Source: Amycolatopsis australiensis
Lineage (GTDB): Bacteria > Actinomycetota > Actinomycetes > Mycobacteriales > Pseudonocardiaceae
NCBI RefSeq assembly: GCF_900119165.1
Contig: NZ_FPJG01000006.1
Span: forward strand, 7,726,001-7,790,000
Length of the DNA: 64,000 nt
Direction of reading: 5' to 3'
Notes under the pieces: model-generated
What the model saw: the letters and a program-made list of their open reading frames with translations, nothing else
Database searches by the model: none
What the model was told of the DNA's origin: nothing
Position numbers and translations under genes: made by a program
Shown here: positions 18,006 through 26,753 of the stretch, piece after piece
Numbering within the stretch: the stretch's first letter is position 1
How the letters are laid out: every line of letters starts with the position of its first letter

Positions 18006-18422
18006 TCACGGCAGTTCGAACGCGACCACACGCTCCCAGCTGCCGCCCAAGCCGCCGAGCGGTCCCGCGGAAGCACCCTTGACGAGCCGGACTTCGGAAC
18101 GCTTCGCCGTCGCGACCGAAGCCGAAAACACGACGGGGAAGAACTCCGATGTGACGCCGTTCGGCCCCCCGGCCGTGAACGGGGCGAACCCGCTGAAGGC
18201 TTCCGCCTCGATCCCCTGCAGCCAGTCGACGTCGGCGCAGACGCAGATCCACCCGTCAGCCACCTCGACCCGCACATCTCCGGCCCCCGCGAGAATCGCC
18301 TCGAGGACGATCATCGACGCCACCTCCTGCGGGCTGTAGCGGCCGCCTCGGAAGAAACGCCCCTGTTCCCGCCGCGCGTAGTCGAACGGGTCGCCGGTTT
18401 CGATGTCCTCAGGGCGAAACAA
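18006..18422 (-). CDS. Putative immunity protein of a Hint/toxin locus
   Basis: 138 residues, soluble, acidic, beginning MFRPEDIETGDPFDYARREQ. No named family is recognised. It starts with TTG at 18422, inside the last codons of the upstream toxin-like frame: the overlap TTGTTTCGCCCTGA ends in that frame's stop. A GGAAGG site sits 8 bases upstream. A small gene directly after, and overlapping, a polymorphic-toxin C-terminus is the standard place for its cognate immunity gene. The frame is intact although the toxin is broken. Role is inferred from context only. Confidence 0.6.
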   Translation of the reverse strand: MFRPEDIETGDPFDYARREQGRFFRGGRYSPQEVASMIVLEAILAGAGDVRVEVADGWICVCADVDWLQGIEAEAFSGFAPFTAGGPNGVTSEFFPVVFSASVATAKRSEVRLVKGASAGPLGGLGGSWERVVAFELP

Positions 18423-18970
18423 CGATCTGGCCTTCCGAGCGCAGTTTGTTGAACAGGTCGAACGCCGACGCGGGGATGTGGAACGCCTGACCTTCGAAAG
18501 CCGGTGCCTCCGGACCGCCGGGGATCACCCTCGTCACCGCCCCGGCGGCGCGCAGCTGATCCATCGCACCGTCCGACATAGACACCTTGATCAACCCGTA
18601 AGACCCTCCGTTCCTGGCCGCGAAGTGCCAGGCGTCGCCCTCGTGGGTCGCGAGGAAGAAGCCGCCAGGCCCGTCGGTGTAGTTCGCCGCCGCCCGGTTC
18701 GCGTCGAGCCCGTTTGTTCAAGATGTCGACGAGTGAGGACACTTGCGAACCGCGATAGTACGTCTCGGGGCCGCATCCCTCGGTGTTGTGCACCAGCACC
18801 GGCGTGTTCCCGGCCAGGACGTAGTGCGTGTGAACCGTGTCGACGCTGAGGTTGAAGGTGCGGACGTGGTCGGGGTAGCGGCGGTCGGCGACGACGGTGA
18901 CGTGGCCGTCGCCGGGTGTGTCGAGCCGGTCGCCGGACTTCAGTTCCGCCGCGTCGGCCCACGCGTGGGT
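18409..18970 (-). pseudogene. Remnant of a polymorphic toxin: truncated Hint domain plus frameshifted C-terminal toxin
   Basis: Reading from 18970, the frame gives THAWADAAELKSGDRL and then FNLSVDTVHTHYVLAG and TPVLVHNT, the C-terminal half of a pretoxin Hint domain with its VHN cleavage end. Next come CGPETYYRGSQVSSLVDILN, then a frame change. From about 18711 another frame continues: GLDANRAAANYTDGPGGFF, LATHEGDAWHFAARN and so on to IVVSP and a stop at 18409. One extra base in the run at 18713-18715 (minus AACAAACGGG where AACAACGGG is expected) accounts for the shift. The catalytic and N-terminal parts of the Hint domain and any delivery domain are missing. The toxin part (YYRG, GFFLAT, HFAAR) resembles ADP-ribosyltransferase-like toxins, but only loosely. 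Confidence 0.7.
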
Positions 18971-19112
18971 GGTGGCGTTCGCCGACGCCGTGCTGCGGCT
19001 GCTGCACCCCGCCCCCGCGCTGCGGCCGACGATGGACGCGGCCGCAGCGCTGCTGGAGTCCGTGCTGCCCCGGCGTCCCGTGCCGCGGCCGGGTGACCAC
19101 CGCTGCGTGTAG
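18969..19112 (+). pseudogene. Gene scrap, possibly a Ser/Thr-kinase C-terminus
   Basis: A 47-codon frame (VVAFADAVLRLLHPAPALRPTM, then AAALLESVL) ends at a TAG. Nearly every third base is G or C, as in real genes here, while no start or upstream domain exists. LLHP-PALRPT followed by an ALLE helix is the pattern seen at the end of protein kinase domains. It begins exactly where the opposed Hint remnant ends, marking a recombination junction. Confidence 0.35.
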
Positions 19113-19174
19113 CCGTTCCGATCCTGAACGCCTACGGCGGTCATCCGCGACCTGGCCTGCCACGCCTGAAGCTT

Positions 19175-20536
19175 TCACCAGCCGACCGCGACCACCAGCC
19201 ACTGCGGGTCGCCGTGGGAGACGAACGAGGACTGGCCAGCCACGTCGTCGTACGGGAACCCGTACGCGAGGTGGTTGATCCCGTGGTCGTGCCAGAACTT
19301 CGCGTAGTAGTTCGCCGGTGCCGCCCGGTAGTACTGGGCCGGGTCCGGCCACTGGGACCGCGGGAGCTGGGCCGTGTGGCGGTTGAGCGCCGCGCACATG
19401 TCCGGGTTGCCCGCCAGTGAGCCCGCGCAGCCGGTGATGTTCGACGTCGGTTCGTCGACGCCCACCGACTGCGCGTAGGCGGTGAAGTAGTTCGCGTACT
19501 TCCCGCCCGCGCGGAAGTCCGGCGCGCTGCCCGGGGCCGGGATCCGGTACGGCGCGTTCACCGTCGCCAGCCCCCGGAACTCGGCGGGCACCTCGGCCTG
19601 GAACTTGGCGAACGTGGCCGACCGGTCCTCCTGGAACGTCGGGTAGTCGTCGCCCACCTGGACGTCGTAGCCGTCGTGGGCGTGCAGGCGCATGGCCAGC
19701 TTCAGCGCGAACGCGTCCACCCGGGTCGTGTTGCCGTTGAACACGTCCGGCCCGACGGTGAACTCGATGAAGTCGGTGTACTGGCCGGCCGGGCTGCCGA
19801 GCGTGAAGTACATGCGCCCGGCCGAGTTGGCCGGCATGTCGAGGTACGGCTGCTCGGCGATCGAATGCGTCTGGCCGCCGAAGGTCCAGTACACCTGGCT
19901 GTCCGGGTACTTGCCGTTGGTGCGGTTGAGCACCTTCACGGTGAGCACGTCGCGGGCCGCCGGGATGCTGCCGGTGTCGCCCCAGAACGAGTCCGGCGGG
20001 ACGCCCGCGCCCGGCGGCGTGGTCCCGCCGCCGGTGCCGAACACCTGGAACTCCCACAGCGAGACGCCGTAGGGCGTGGCCCGCGCGGTCGTCAGGAGCC
20101 GCACGTACCGTCCGGATCCCGTGACGTTCACCGTCTGGACTCCACCGGTGCCGGAGGTCGTCTGGTACACAGTGGACCAGCCGGAAGCGTTGTCGGACAC
20201 CTGGATCTGGTACGCGGTCGCGTAGGCCGCCTCCCAGCGCAGCACGACCTGGCTGACCGTCGCCGCGCCGCCGAGGTCGACCTGGATCCACTGTGGATCG
20301 CTGAACTGCGACGACCAGCGGGTGCCGGTGTTGCCGTCTACCGCGGCACTCGCCGGCGTCCCGGCGTTCTCCACCGAGGACGCGGTGGCGGATTTCCCTT
20401 GCGAAATAAGGGAATCCGCCGCGCTCGCCGCGGGGACGGCGAGGCCGAGCACGGCGACGGCCAGCGCCGCCGCCAGCGTCGCCAAGCGGGTTCCGGGTCC
20501 GCGGCGGGCGCGCCGCGGCAAGGCGTTCGTGGGCAT
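19175..20536 (-). CDS. Secreted GH64-like beta-1,3-glucanase with N-terminal discoidin (F5/8 type C) domain
   Basis: 453 residues: a Tat/Sec-like signal peptide (about 1-40, basic then hydrophobic, ending ASAA), an F5/8 type C carbohydrate-binding module (about 41-167; SATASSVENAGTPASAAVDG, TRWSSQFSDPQWIQVDLG, VRLLTTARATPYGVSLWEFQ), a short Gly/Thr/Pro linker and a C-terminal domain of the GH64/thaumatin-like type (VKVLNRTNGKYPDSQVYW to PYDDVAGQ). Probably released to degrade fungal or plant beta-1,3-glucan. Catalytic residues were not assigned with certainty. It is monocistronic. Confidence 0.75.
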   Translation of the reverse strand: MPTNALPRRARRGPGTRLATLAAALAVAVLGLAVPAASAADSLISQGKSATASSVENAGTPASAAVDGNTGTRWSSQFSDPQWIQVDLGGAATVSQVVLRWEAAYATAYQIQVSDNASGWSTVYQTTSGTGGVQTVNVTGSGRYVRLLTTARATPYGVSLWEFQVFGTGGGTTPPGAGVPPDSFWGDTGSIPAARDVLTVKVLNRTNGKYPDSQVYWTFGGQTHSIAEQPYLDMPANSAGRMYFTLGSPAGQYTDFIEFTVGPDVFNGNTTRVDAFALKLAMRLHAHDGYDVQVGDDYPTFQEDRSATFAKFQAEVPAEFRGLATVNAPYRIPAPGSAPDFRAGGKYANYFTAYAQSVGVDEPTSNITGCAGSLAGNPDMCAALNRHTAQLPRSQWPDPAQYYRAAPANYYAKFWHDHGINHLAYGFPYDDVAGQSSFVSHGDPQWLVVAVGW

Positions 20537-20947
20537 GGTTCCTCCCTGGCCGGGAATGTGGGGCGGACCCGCCGCCGGTCAGGGGACGGCGTCGTCCGGC
20601 TCGTCCCCTTCAGCGCCGGGCGGATGCCTCGAAGGGCCGGCCTGGGACGATCGGTAACGAGGTTCATACCACCGGCCCCGACCTGTCAACCCTTGACAGT
20701 CCCCCGCCGCGGGGCGATCCTCGGAACCGGTTTCACCTCGACCCTCTGCGTGGCGCCGCCACCCGCTCGGAGGCCGGCTCACCGGGAGTCAGCCATGTTC
20801 AGCGGTGCCCTTCGCCTCCTCCGGCACGTGTCCCGCCTGCCGCCGTCCCGTGTCAGCCGCCGTGTCAGCGCGGTGACCGCCGCGTGTCAACCCGCCCGGC
20901 GATCGTGGTTCCCGGCAAGAGAAACCACGACGAACACGGAGACCACG
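20537..20947. other. Divergent intergenic region between the GH64-like gene and the DUF4097 gene
   Basis: 411 bases with no convincing gene. A frame open from ATG 20795 into the DUF4097 gene is Arg/Ser/Pro-rich and lacks a good ribosome site. The one clear element is the inverted repeat at 20683-20699. Confidence 0.5.
20683..20699. promoter_or_regulatory. Inverted repeat containing a TTGACA -35 on both strands
   Basis: CTGTCAA, CCC, TTGACAG: a perfect 7-bp inverted repeat. Read on the minus strand it supplies TTGACA about 15 bases before TATGAA, a short-spaced promoter for the GH64-like gene. A repressor bound to the repeat would cover the -35. Confidence 0.45.
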
Positions 20948-21613
20948 ATGCCGACCTTCGCCACCACCGCCCCGATCACCGCCGTCCTGACCCTGCCCGC
21001 CGGCCGCGTCCGGCTCGTCGCCGGTGCCCGCACGGACACCACCGTCGAGGTCAAGCCGGCCGACCCGGCCAGGACCCGGGACGTCAAGGCCGCCGAGCAG
21101 ACCACCGTCACCTGCGCCGACGGGGTCCTGCGGGTCGAGGCGCCGCAGCCCGGGAACCGCTCCTTCGGCGCGACCGGCGCCCTGGAGCTGACCGTCCACC
21201 TGCCCGAGGGCTCCAGCGTCGACGTGAAAACCGCCGCCGCGGAGCTCGACACCGTGGGCCGGCTCGGTGACGTCGCCTTCGACGGCGCGTACCGCCGGAT
21301 CAAGCTCGACGAGGCCGCGAGCGTCCACCTCACCGCGACCGACGGCGACGTCGAGGTCGGCCGCCTGGCCGGCCCCGCCCGGATCAGCACCGCCCGCGGC
21401 GGCATCCACGTCGGCGAAGCCACGACCGGCACGGTCGAGCTGACCACCCAGTCCGGTGGTATCAGCGTCGGCGCCGCGGCCGGCGTCTCGGCCACCCTGG
21501 ACGCCGGCACGGCCTACGGCCGCGTCACCAACGCGCTGAAGAACGACGGCGCCGCCGGGCTCCGCATCCGCGCGACCACGTCCCACGGCGACATCGTCGC
21601 GCGCAGCCTCTGA
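20948..21613 (+). CDS. DUF4097 beta-solenoid protein
   Basis: 221 residues made of short repeated beta strands (VDVKTAAAELDTVGRLGDVAF, VHLTATDGDVEVGRLAGP, TARGGIHVGEATTGTVEL, TQSGGISVGAAAGVSATL), the DUF4097 adhesin-like pattern. There is no signal peptide or membrane helix, so it is probably cytoplasmic. ATG at 20948 follows GGAGACC. Function unknown; such proteins often accompany regulators or lantibiotic loci, but none is adjacent here. Confidence 0.8.
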   Translation: MPTFATTAPITAVLTLPAGRVRLVAGARTDTTVEVKPADPARTRDVKAAEQTTVTCADGVLRVEAPQPGNRSFGATGALELTVHLPEGSSVDVKTAAAELDTVGRLGDVAFDGAYRRIKLDEAASVHLTATDGDVEVGRLAGPARISTARGGIHVGEATTGTVELTTQSGGISVGAAAGVSATLDAGTAYGRVTNALKNDGAAGLRIRATTSHGDIVARSL

Positions 21614-21660
21614 AGCCGTTCCCCGCACCGCCGGGCCGCCGGATCTGGCACGATCGGGCC

Positions 21661-22587
21661 GTGACCAGGATCCGGCGGAACGGCGGGCTCGCGGTGGCGG
21701 CCGCCCTGCTCCTGGTGCTCGCCGCCTGCACCCCGGGTTTCGGCGACCTCCGGCTGCGGATCGCCGCGGGCAACCCCGGGGGCGTCTACGACAAGCTCGC
21801 CCAGACGCTCGCCACCGCGTGGGCCGCGGGCCTGGACATCGAGCGGCCGACGGTGCTGCAGACGCAGGGCTCGCCCGACAACGTCGACCGGGTCCTCGCC
21901 GGGGACGCCGACGTGGCGTTCGTCGCCGCGGACGTCGCCGCCGACCGGTACAAGGCCGATCCGCGGATGGCCGCCCTCGCCCGCATCCACGACGACTACC
22001 TGCACATCGTCGTGCGCACCGACTCCGACATCCGCAGCGTCGAGCAGCTGAAGGGCCGCCGGATCGCGATCGGCTCGCCGTCCTCGGGCGTGGAGTACAT
22101 CGCGAGCAGGCTGCTCGACGCGACCGGGCTCACCGGCTCGGTCAGCACCAGCACGCGCGGGCTCGACGACTCGGTCAAGGCCCTGCTCAACGGCGGCATC
22201 GACGCGTTCTTCTGGTCCGGGGGCCTGCCCACGCCGGTCCTGGCCCAGTACAACGACAAGCAGTCGCTGCGCCTGCTCGACATCGCCGACGTGATGCCGA
22301 AGATGCAGGAGCTCAACCAGGTCTACGGCACCGCCTCCATCCCGGCCAGCACCTACGACCAGGCCGGCCCGGTGACCACGCTGCTCGTGCCGAACTTCCT
22401 GGTGGTCTCGAAGTCGATGCGCGACGACGTCGCCGAGGCGCTGGTCCGTGGCCTGTTCGACGCCCGCCAGCAGCTCGCGCTGGCCAACCCGGCGGCGCTG
22501 TCGATCGACGTCCACCCGGGCATCGAGACGCAGCCGATCCCGCTGCACCCGGGCGCCCTGCGCTACTACCGGGCGAAGAAGACCTAG
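21661..22587 (+). CDS. TAXI-family (TRAP-associated) solute-binding lipoprotein
   Basis: 308 residues with a lipoprotein signal (LVLAAC, Cys23) and a TAXI domain: AAGNPGGVYDKLAQTLA, VLQTQGSPDNVDRVLAGDADVAF, IGSPSSGVEYIASRLL, DAFFWSGGLPTPVL. The family binds glutamate or C4-dicarboxylate-like ligands. No TRAP membrane subunits are adjacent; instead it faces a two-component system and lies near gluABCD, so it may act as a periplasmic co-sensor. GTG at 21661. Its TAG shares CTAG with the convergent histidine-kinase stop. Confidence 0.88.
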   Translation: MTRIRRNGGLAVAAALLLVLAACTPGFGDLRLRIAAGNPGGVYDKLAQTLATAWAAGLDIERPTVLQTQGSPDNVDRVLAGDADVAFVAADVAADRYKADPRMAALARIHDDYLHIVVRTDSDIRSVEQLKGRRIAIGSPSSGVEYIASRLLDATGLTGSVSTSTRGLDDSVKALLNGGIDAFFWSGGLPTPVLAQYNDKQSLRLLDIADVMPKMQELNQVYGTASIPASTYDQAGPVTTLLVPNFLVVSKSMRDDVAEALVRGLFDARQQLALANPAALSIDVHPGIETQPIPLHPGALRYYRAKKT

Positions 22588-23981
22588 GCGGCCGGGAACG
22601 TCATCGTCACCCGCAGGCCGCCGCCCTCGGGCAGGTCCAGCTCCAGTTCCCCGTCGGAGTGCGCGGTCAGCTCGCTGACGATCGCCAGGCCCAGCCCGGA
22701 GCCCGGCACGTTCTGGTGCGCCGGGCTGCGCCAGAACCGGTCCAGCGCGCGGTCGAGCTCCTCGGGCGGCAGGCCCGGCCCGTGGTCGCGCACCGACAGG
22801 CGCACCCGGTCGCCGTCGTGCTCGACGGCGATCCGGATGTCGGTGCCCGCGGCGGTGAACTTGAGCGCGTTGTCCAGCAGCGCGTCGAGGATCGTCTCGG
22901 CACCGCGCGGCGGCATGCGCACCCGGACGCCGTCGCCCGCCGCGTCCACGACCAGCCGGACGTCACGGGCCTCCCCGACCACCGACCAGTCGGCGACGCG
23001 CTCGGCGACGACCTCGTCGAGCACCACCGGGTCCAGTTCGCCGCCGGACGCCTCGGCGCGGGCCATCGACAGCAGGCCGTCGAGGATCTGGTGCAGCCGC
23101 CCGGCGTCGACCCGCGCGGCCTCGAGGTCGGCGGCGGCCACGTCGTCGGCGACGTGCCCTTCGAGGTTGCCCAGGCGGATCTTCAGCGCGGTCAGCGGGT
23201 TGCGCAGCTGGTGGGAGGCGTCGGCGACGAACGCGCGTTGCGCCGCCAGCGCGCCGGACACGCTTTCGGCCATCCGGTCGAAGGAGCGGCCGAGCTGCCG
23301 CAGCTCCGGCGGGCCGCCGCTCTCCCCCACCGGCTCGGCTTCGCGCCCGCTGACCACCGACGCCACCAGGGCGCCGGTCGCGTCGTCGAGCCGCTTCACC
23401 GGCTTGAGGATCCACCGGACCACCGGGATCGCCACGGCCAGCGCCAGCACGAACGCGAGGATCCCGCCCGCGGCCAGCAGCAGCCACCACCACAGCACGT
23501 CGGCGCGCTCGGCGCCGGTGTCGGACACCGTGAGCACCGCTCCGCGCACCTCGCCGTCGGCCAGCACCGGCTCGGCGAGCACCAGCGGCGTGGAGTCCCA
23601 CGGCATCAGCAGGCCCGCGGGCTGCGACCGGCGGCCGGCCAGCGCCTCGTGGACGGGGTCGCTGATCCGCTCGGACTTCAGGTCGATCCGCGCCGCGGCC
23701 GGGCCGAGCGAGGTGACGACCGGCCTGCCGTCCTGGTCGACGACGACCACCTGGACGCCGTACACCTCGGTGTAGCGGCGCACGTCGGGTTCGAGCAGCC
23801 ACGGCTTGTTGTCCAGCAGCGGCCGCTGCGCCAGCGACGCGAACCGGGCGGTGTCGGTGAGCCGGTCGAGGAACAGGTCCTGCTGCGCGCCGGCGGCGAT
23901 GGTGGTGGCCAGCGGGATGCCGAGGCCGAACACCAGCAGCGCGACCAGGGTCAGCACGATGCCCTGCAGCCGGACGCGCAC
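22584..23981 (-). CDS. Two-component sensor histidine kinase
   Basis: 465 residues: TM1 (about 7-28), an extracytoplasmic sensor region (about 29-175), TM2 (about 176-200), HAMP, then HisKA with ASHQLRNP carrying the phosphorylated His, and HATPase with N box LLDNALKF, G1 DHGPGLPP and G2 GSGLGLAI. GTG at 23981 lies 5 bp after the response-regulator stop. The sensor loop may interact with the neighbouring TAXI lipoprotein. A likely output is the divergent glutamate transporter operon. Confidence 0.92.
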   Translation of the reverse strand: MRVRLQGIVLTLVALLVFGLGIPLATTIAAGAQQDLFLDRLTDTARFASLAQRPLLDNKPWLLEPDVRRYTEVYGVQVVVVDQDGRPVVTSLGPAAARIDLKSERISDPVHEALAGRRSQPAGLLMPWDSTPLVLAEPVLADGEVRGAVLTVSDTGAERADVLWWWLLLAAGGILAFVLALAVAIPVVRWILKPVKRLDDATGALVASVVSGREAEPVGESGGPPELRQLGRSFDRMAESVSGALAAQRAFVADASHQLRNPLTALKIRLGNLEGHVADDVAAADLEAARVDAGRLHQILDGLLSMARAEASGGELDPVVLDEVVAERVADWSVVGEARDVRLVVDAAGDGVRVRMPPRGAETILDALLDNALKFTAAGTDIRIAVEHDGDRVRLSVRDHGPGLPPEELDRALDRFWRSPAHQNVPGSGLGLAIVSELTAHSDGELELDLPEGGGLRVTMTFPAA

Positions 23982-23986
23982 GCCCC

Positions 23987-24661
23987 TCAGCTCCGGGCGA
24001 CCTGGCCGCCGAGCCGGTACCCGACCCCGCGGACGGTCTCGATCAGCGACGGGCGGCCCAGCTTCGTCCGCAGGGTCGCGACGTGGACGTCGAGCGAACG
24101 GCTTTCGGCGGCGCCCCGGTGCCCCCACACCTCGGTGAGCACGTGGTCGCGCGAGCACACCGCGCCGCGCGCGCCCGCCACCAGCGCGAGCACCTGGAAC
24201 TCCTTGCGGGACAACGCGATCGCGCGGCCGTCGACGAGCACTTCGTGCCGGGACAGGTCGACGCTGACGTCCCCCACCCGGATGACCACCGGTTCGGTGG
24301 TCGTGTGTTCGCCGCGGCGGCGGCGCACCGCCTCGACCCGGGCGAGCAGCTCCTCGACGTCGTAGGGCTTGACCAGGTAGTCGTCGGCGCCCGCGCGCAG
24401 GCCCGCGATCCGGTCGTCGACCTCGCCGCGGGCGGAGACGACGATGATCGCGACGTCACTGACCGCCCGGATCTGGCGACACAGCGTCACCCCGTCGATG
24501 TCCGGCAGGCCGAGGTCGAGCAGGATGACGTCGACCTCGTGGACGCGCTCGAGCACGCCCGCGCCGGTGGCCAGCCGGGCGATCGTCAGCCCGCGGCGGA
24601 CCAGCGCCGGGATCAGCGCGCCCGCGACCCGGTCGTCGTCCTCCACCAGCAGCACCCGCAC
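23987..24661 (-). CDS. OmpR-family response regulator
   Basis: 224 residues: a receiver domain with acidic pocket VEDDD and phospho-acceptor Asp in LLDLGLPDIDG, the conserved Lys in LVKPYD, and a C-terminal winged helix (RKEFQVLALV, SLDVHVATLRTKLG, VRGVGYRL). GTG at 24661 follows a GGGAGGC site; the longer frame to 24736 adds only linker-like sequence. Operon with the sensor kinase. Divergent from gluA across a 251-bp region where it may bind. Confidence 0.93.
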   Translation of the reverse strand: MRVLLVEDDDRVAGALIPALVRRGLTIARLATGAGVLERVHEVDVILLDLGLPDIDGVTLCRQIRAVSDVAIIVVSARGEVDDRIAGLRAGADDYLVKPYDVEELLARVEAVRRRRGEHTTTEPVVIRVGDVSVDLSRHEVLVDGRAIALSRKEFQVLALVAGARGAVCSRDHVLTEVWGHRGAAESRSLDVHVATLRTKLGRPSLIETVRGVGYRLGGQVARS

Positions 24662-24912
24662 CGCGTCCGCCTCCCATGGTGACCCGCTCACCGGCCGGTA
24701 GCGCCGAACTCTAGGACGTCCCGGCGCGCCACGCACGAGCCGCCCGGACGGTGACCGTGGGTTACGCTGACGCCGATACTCCCAAACTGGACATCGATAC
24801 GCAGTTGAAACCCTAAGTATTGCTCAAGCCGCCTTGCCAGCCGGTGGAGCAACGGTAGGTTCTCGCCATCGCGTGGTGACCCACGCCGCATCCGAACGAC
24901 CCTGGAGGCCAG

Positions 24913-25665
<753 letters not shown>

Positions 25666-25722
25666 CAGAACGTTCCGCGGCGCCACCGGCGTCGCGGGTG
25701 ACGACACACAGGAGAGATTCAC

Positions 25723-26649
25723 ATGAGGATCCGCACCCTCGCGGTGGGACTGCTCGTCGGTGGTCTGACGCTGACCACGCTGACCGCCTGCGGCAAGGAG
25801 GGCACCCCGACCTCCCCGGGCTCGGGTGAGCAGAGTGGCACGAACTCGGCCGCGCTGCCGACCTACCCGGTCGCGCAGGGCGTCGACCTGCCGGGTTCGC
25901 CGGTGTTCGCCAAGATGAAGGCGGCGGGCGCGCTGACCGTCGGCGCGAAGGACGACCAGCCCGGCCTCGGCCAGAAGGACCCGACGACCGGCAAGTTCGG
26001 CGGCTTCGACATCGAGATCGCGAAGCTCGTCTCGGCCGGCCTCGGCTTCGACCCGGAGAAGATCACCTTCCGCACGGTCGACTCCGGCGCCCGCGAGCAG
26101 ACGATCGCGAACGGCGACGTGAACTACTACGTCGGCACGTACTCGATCACCGACAAGCGCAAGGCGCTGGTCTCCTTCGCCGGCCCGTACTTCATCGCCG
26201 GCCAGGACCTGCTGGTGCGCAAGGACGACAACTCGATCACCGGCAAGGACACCCTCAAGGGCAAGAAGGTCTGTTCGGTCACCGGCTCGACCCCGATCCA
26301 GAAGGTTCGCCAGGAGAACCTCACCGAGCCGGGCAACATCGTCGAGTTCCAGAAGTACTCGCAGTGCGTCGAGAAGCTGCTGTCGAAGGACGTCGACGCG
26401 GTCACGACCGACGACGCGATCCTCAAGGGCTACGCGGCCCAGGACCCGGACAACCTGAAGGTCGTCGGCAAGCCGTTCTCCACGGAGAAGTACGGCATCG
26501 GCCTGAACAAGGACGACAAGGTCCTGCGCGACAAGGTCAACGAGATCCTGCAGAAGGCGCTGGACGACGGCACCTGGGACAAGATCTACGCCGCGACGCT
26601 CGGCAAGTCCGGTTCGCCGGCCAAGAAGCCGACCCTCGAGAAGTACTGA
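25723..26649 (+). CDS. gluB: Glutamate-binding lipoprotein
   Basis: 308 residues with a lipobox (LTAC, Cys24), a Ser/Gly-rich tether and a type II periplasmic-binding fold of the SBP_bac_3 family (GFDIEIAKLVSAGLG, YYVGTYSITDKRKALVSFAGPYF, VCSVTGSTP, VDAVTTDDAILKGYA). It delivers glutamate to GluC/GluD. AGGAGAG precedes the ATG. Conserved position between gluA and the permeases. Confidence 0.93.
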   Translation: MRIRTLAVGLLVGGLTLTTLTACGKEGTPTSPGSGEQSGTNSAALPTYPVAQGVDLPGSPVFAKMKAAGALTVGAKDDQPGLGQKDPTTGKFGGFDIEIAKLVSAGLGFDPEKITFRTVDSGAREQTIANGDVNYYVGTYSITDKRKALVSFAGPYFIAGQDLLVRKDDNSITGKDTLKGKKVCSVTGSTPIQKVRQENLTEPGNIVEFQKYSQCVEKLLSKDVDAVTTDDAILKGYAAQDPDNLKVVGKPFSTEKYGIGLNKDDKVLRDKVNEILQKALDDGTWDKIYAATLGKSGSPAKKPTLEKY

Positions 26650-26753
26650 CGTGACGGCTGAGGCCGGTGGATCGGGTGCCCCGGTCCACCGGCCTCGCCA
26701 CATCCACCACCCATCGGCCATCGCTTGAAAGAAACGGACGCGGGGAAGGCTCC

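Noticed and set aside
18409..18594. 61-codon frame as an independent small gene
   Set aside because: It is the in-frame C-terminal end of the frameshifted toxin and continues upstream past its ATG without a ribosome site.
20795..20947. Upstream start (ATG 20795) extending the DUF4097 protein
   Set aside because: Adds about 51 Arg/Ser/Pro-rich residues with no signal peptide and a poor ribosome site; ATG 20948 fits the domain start.
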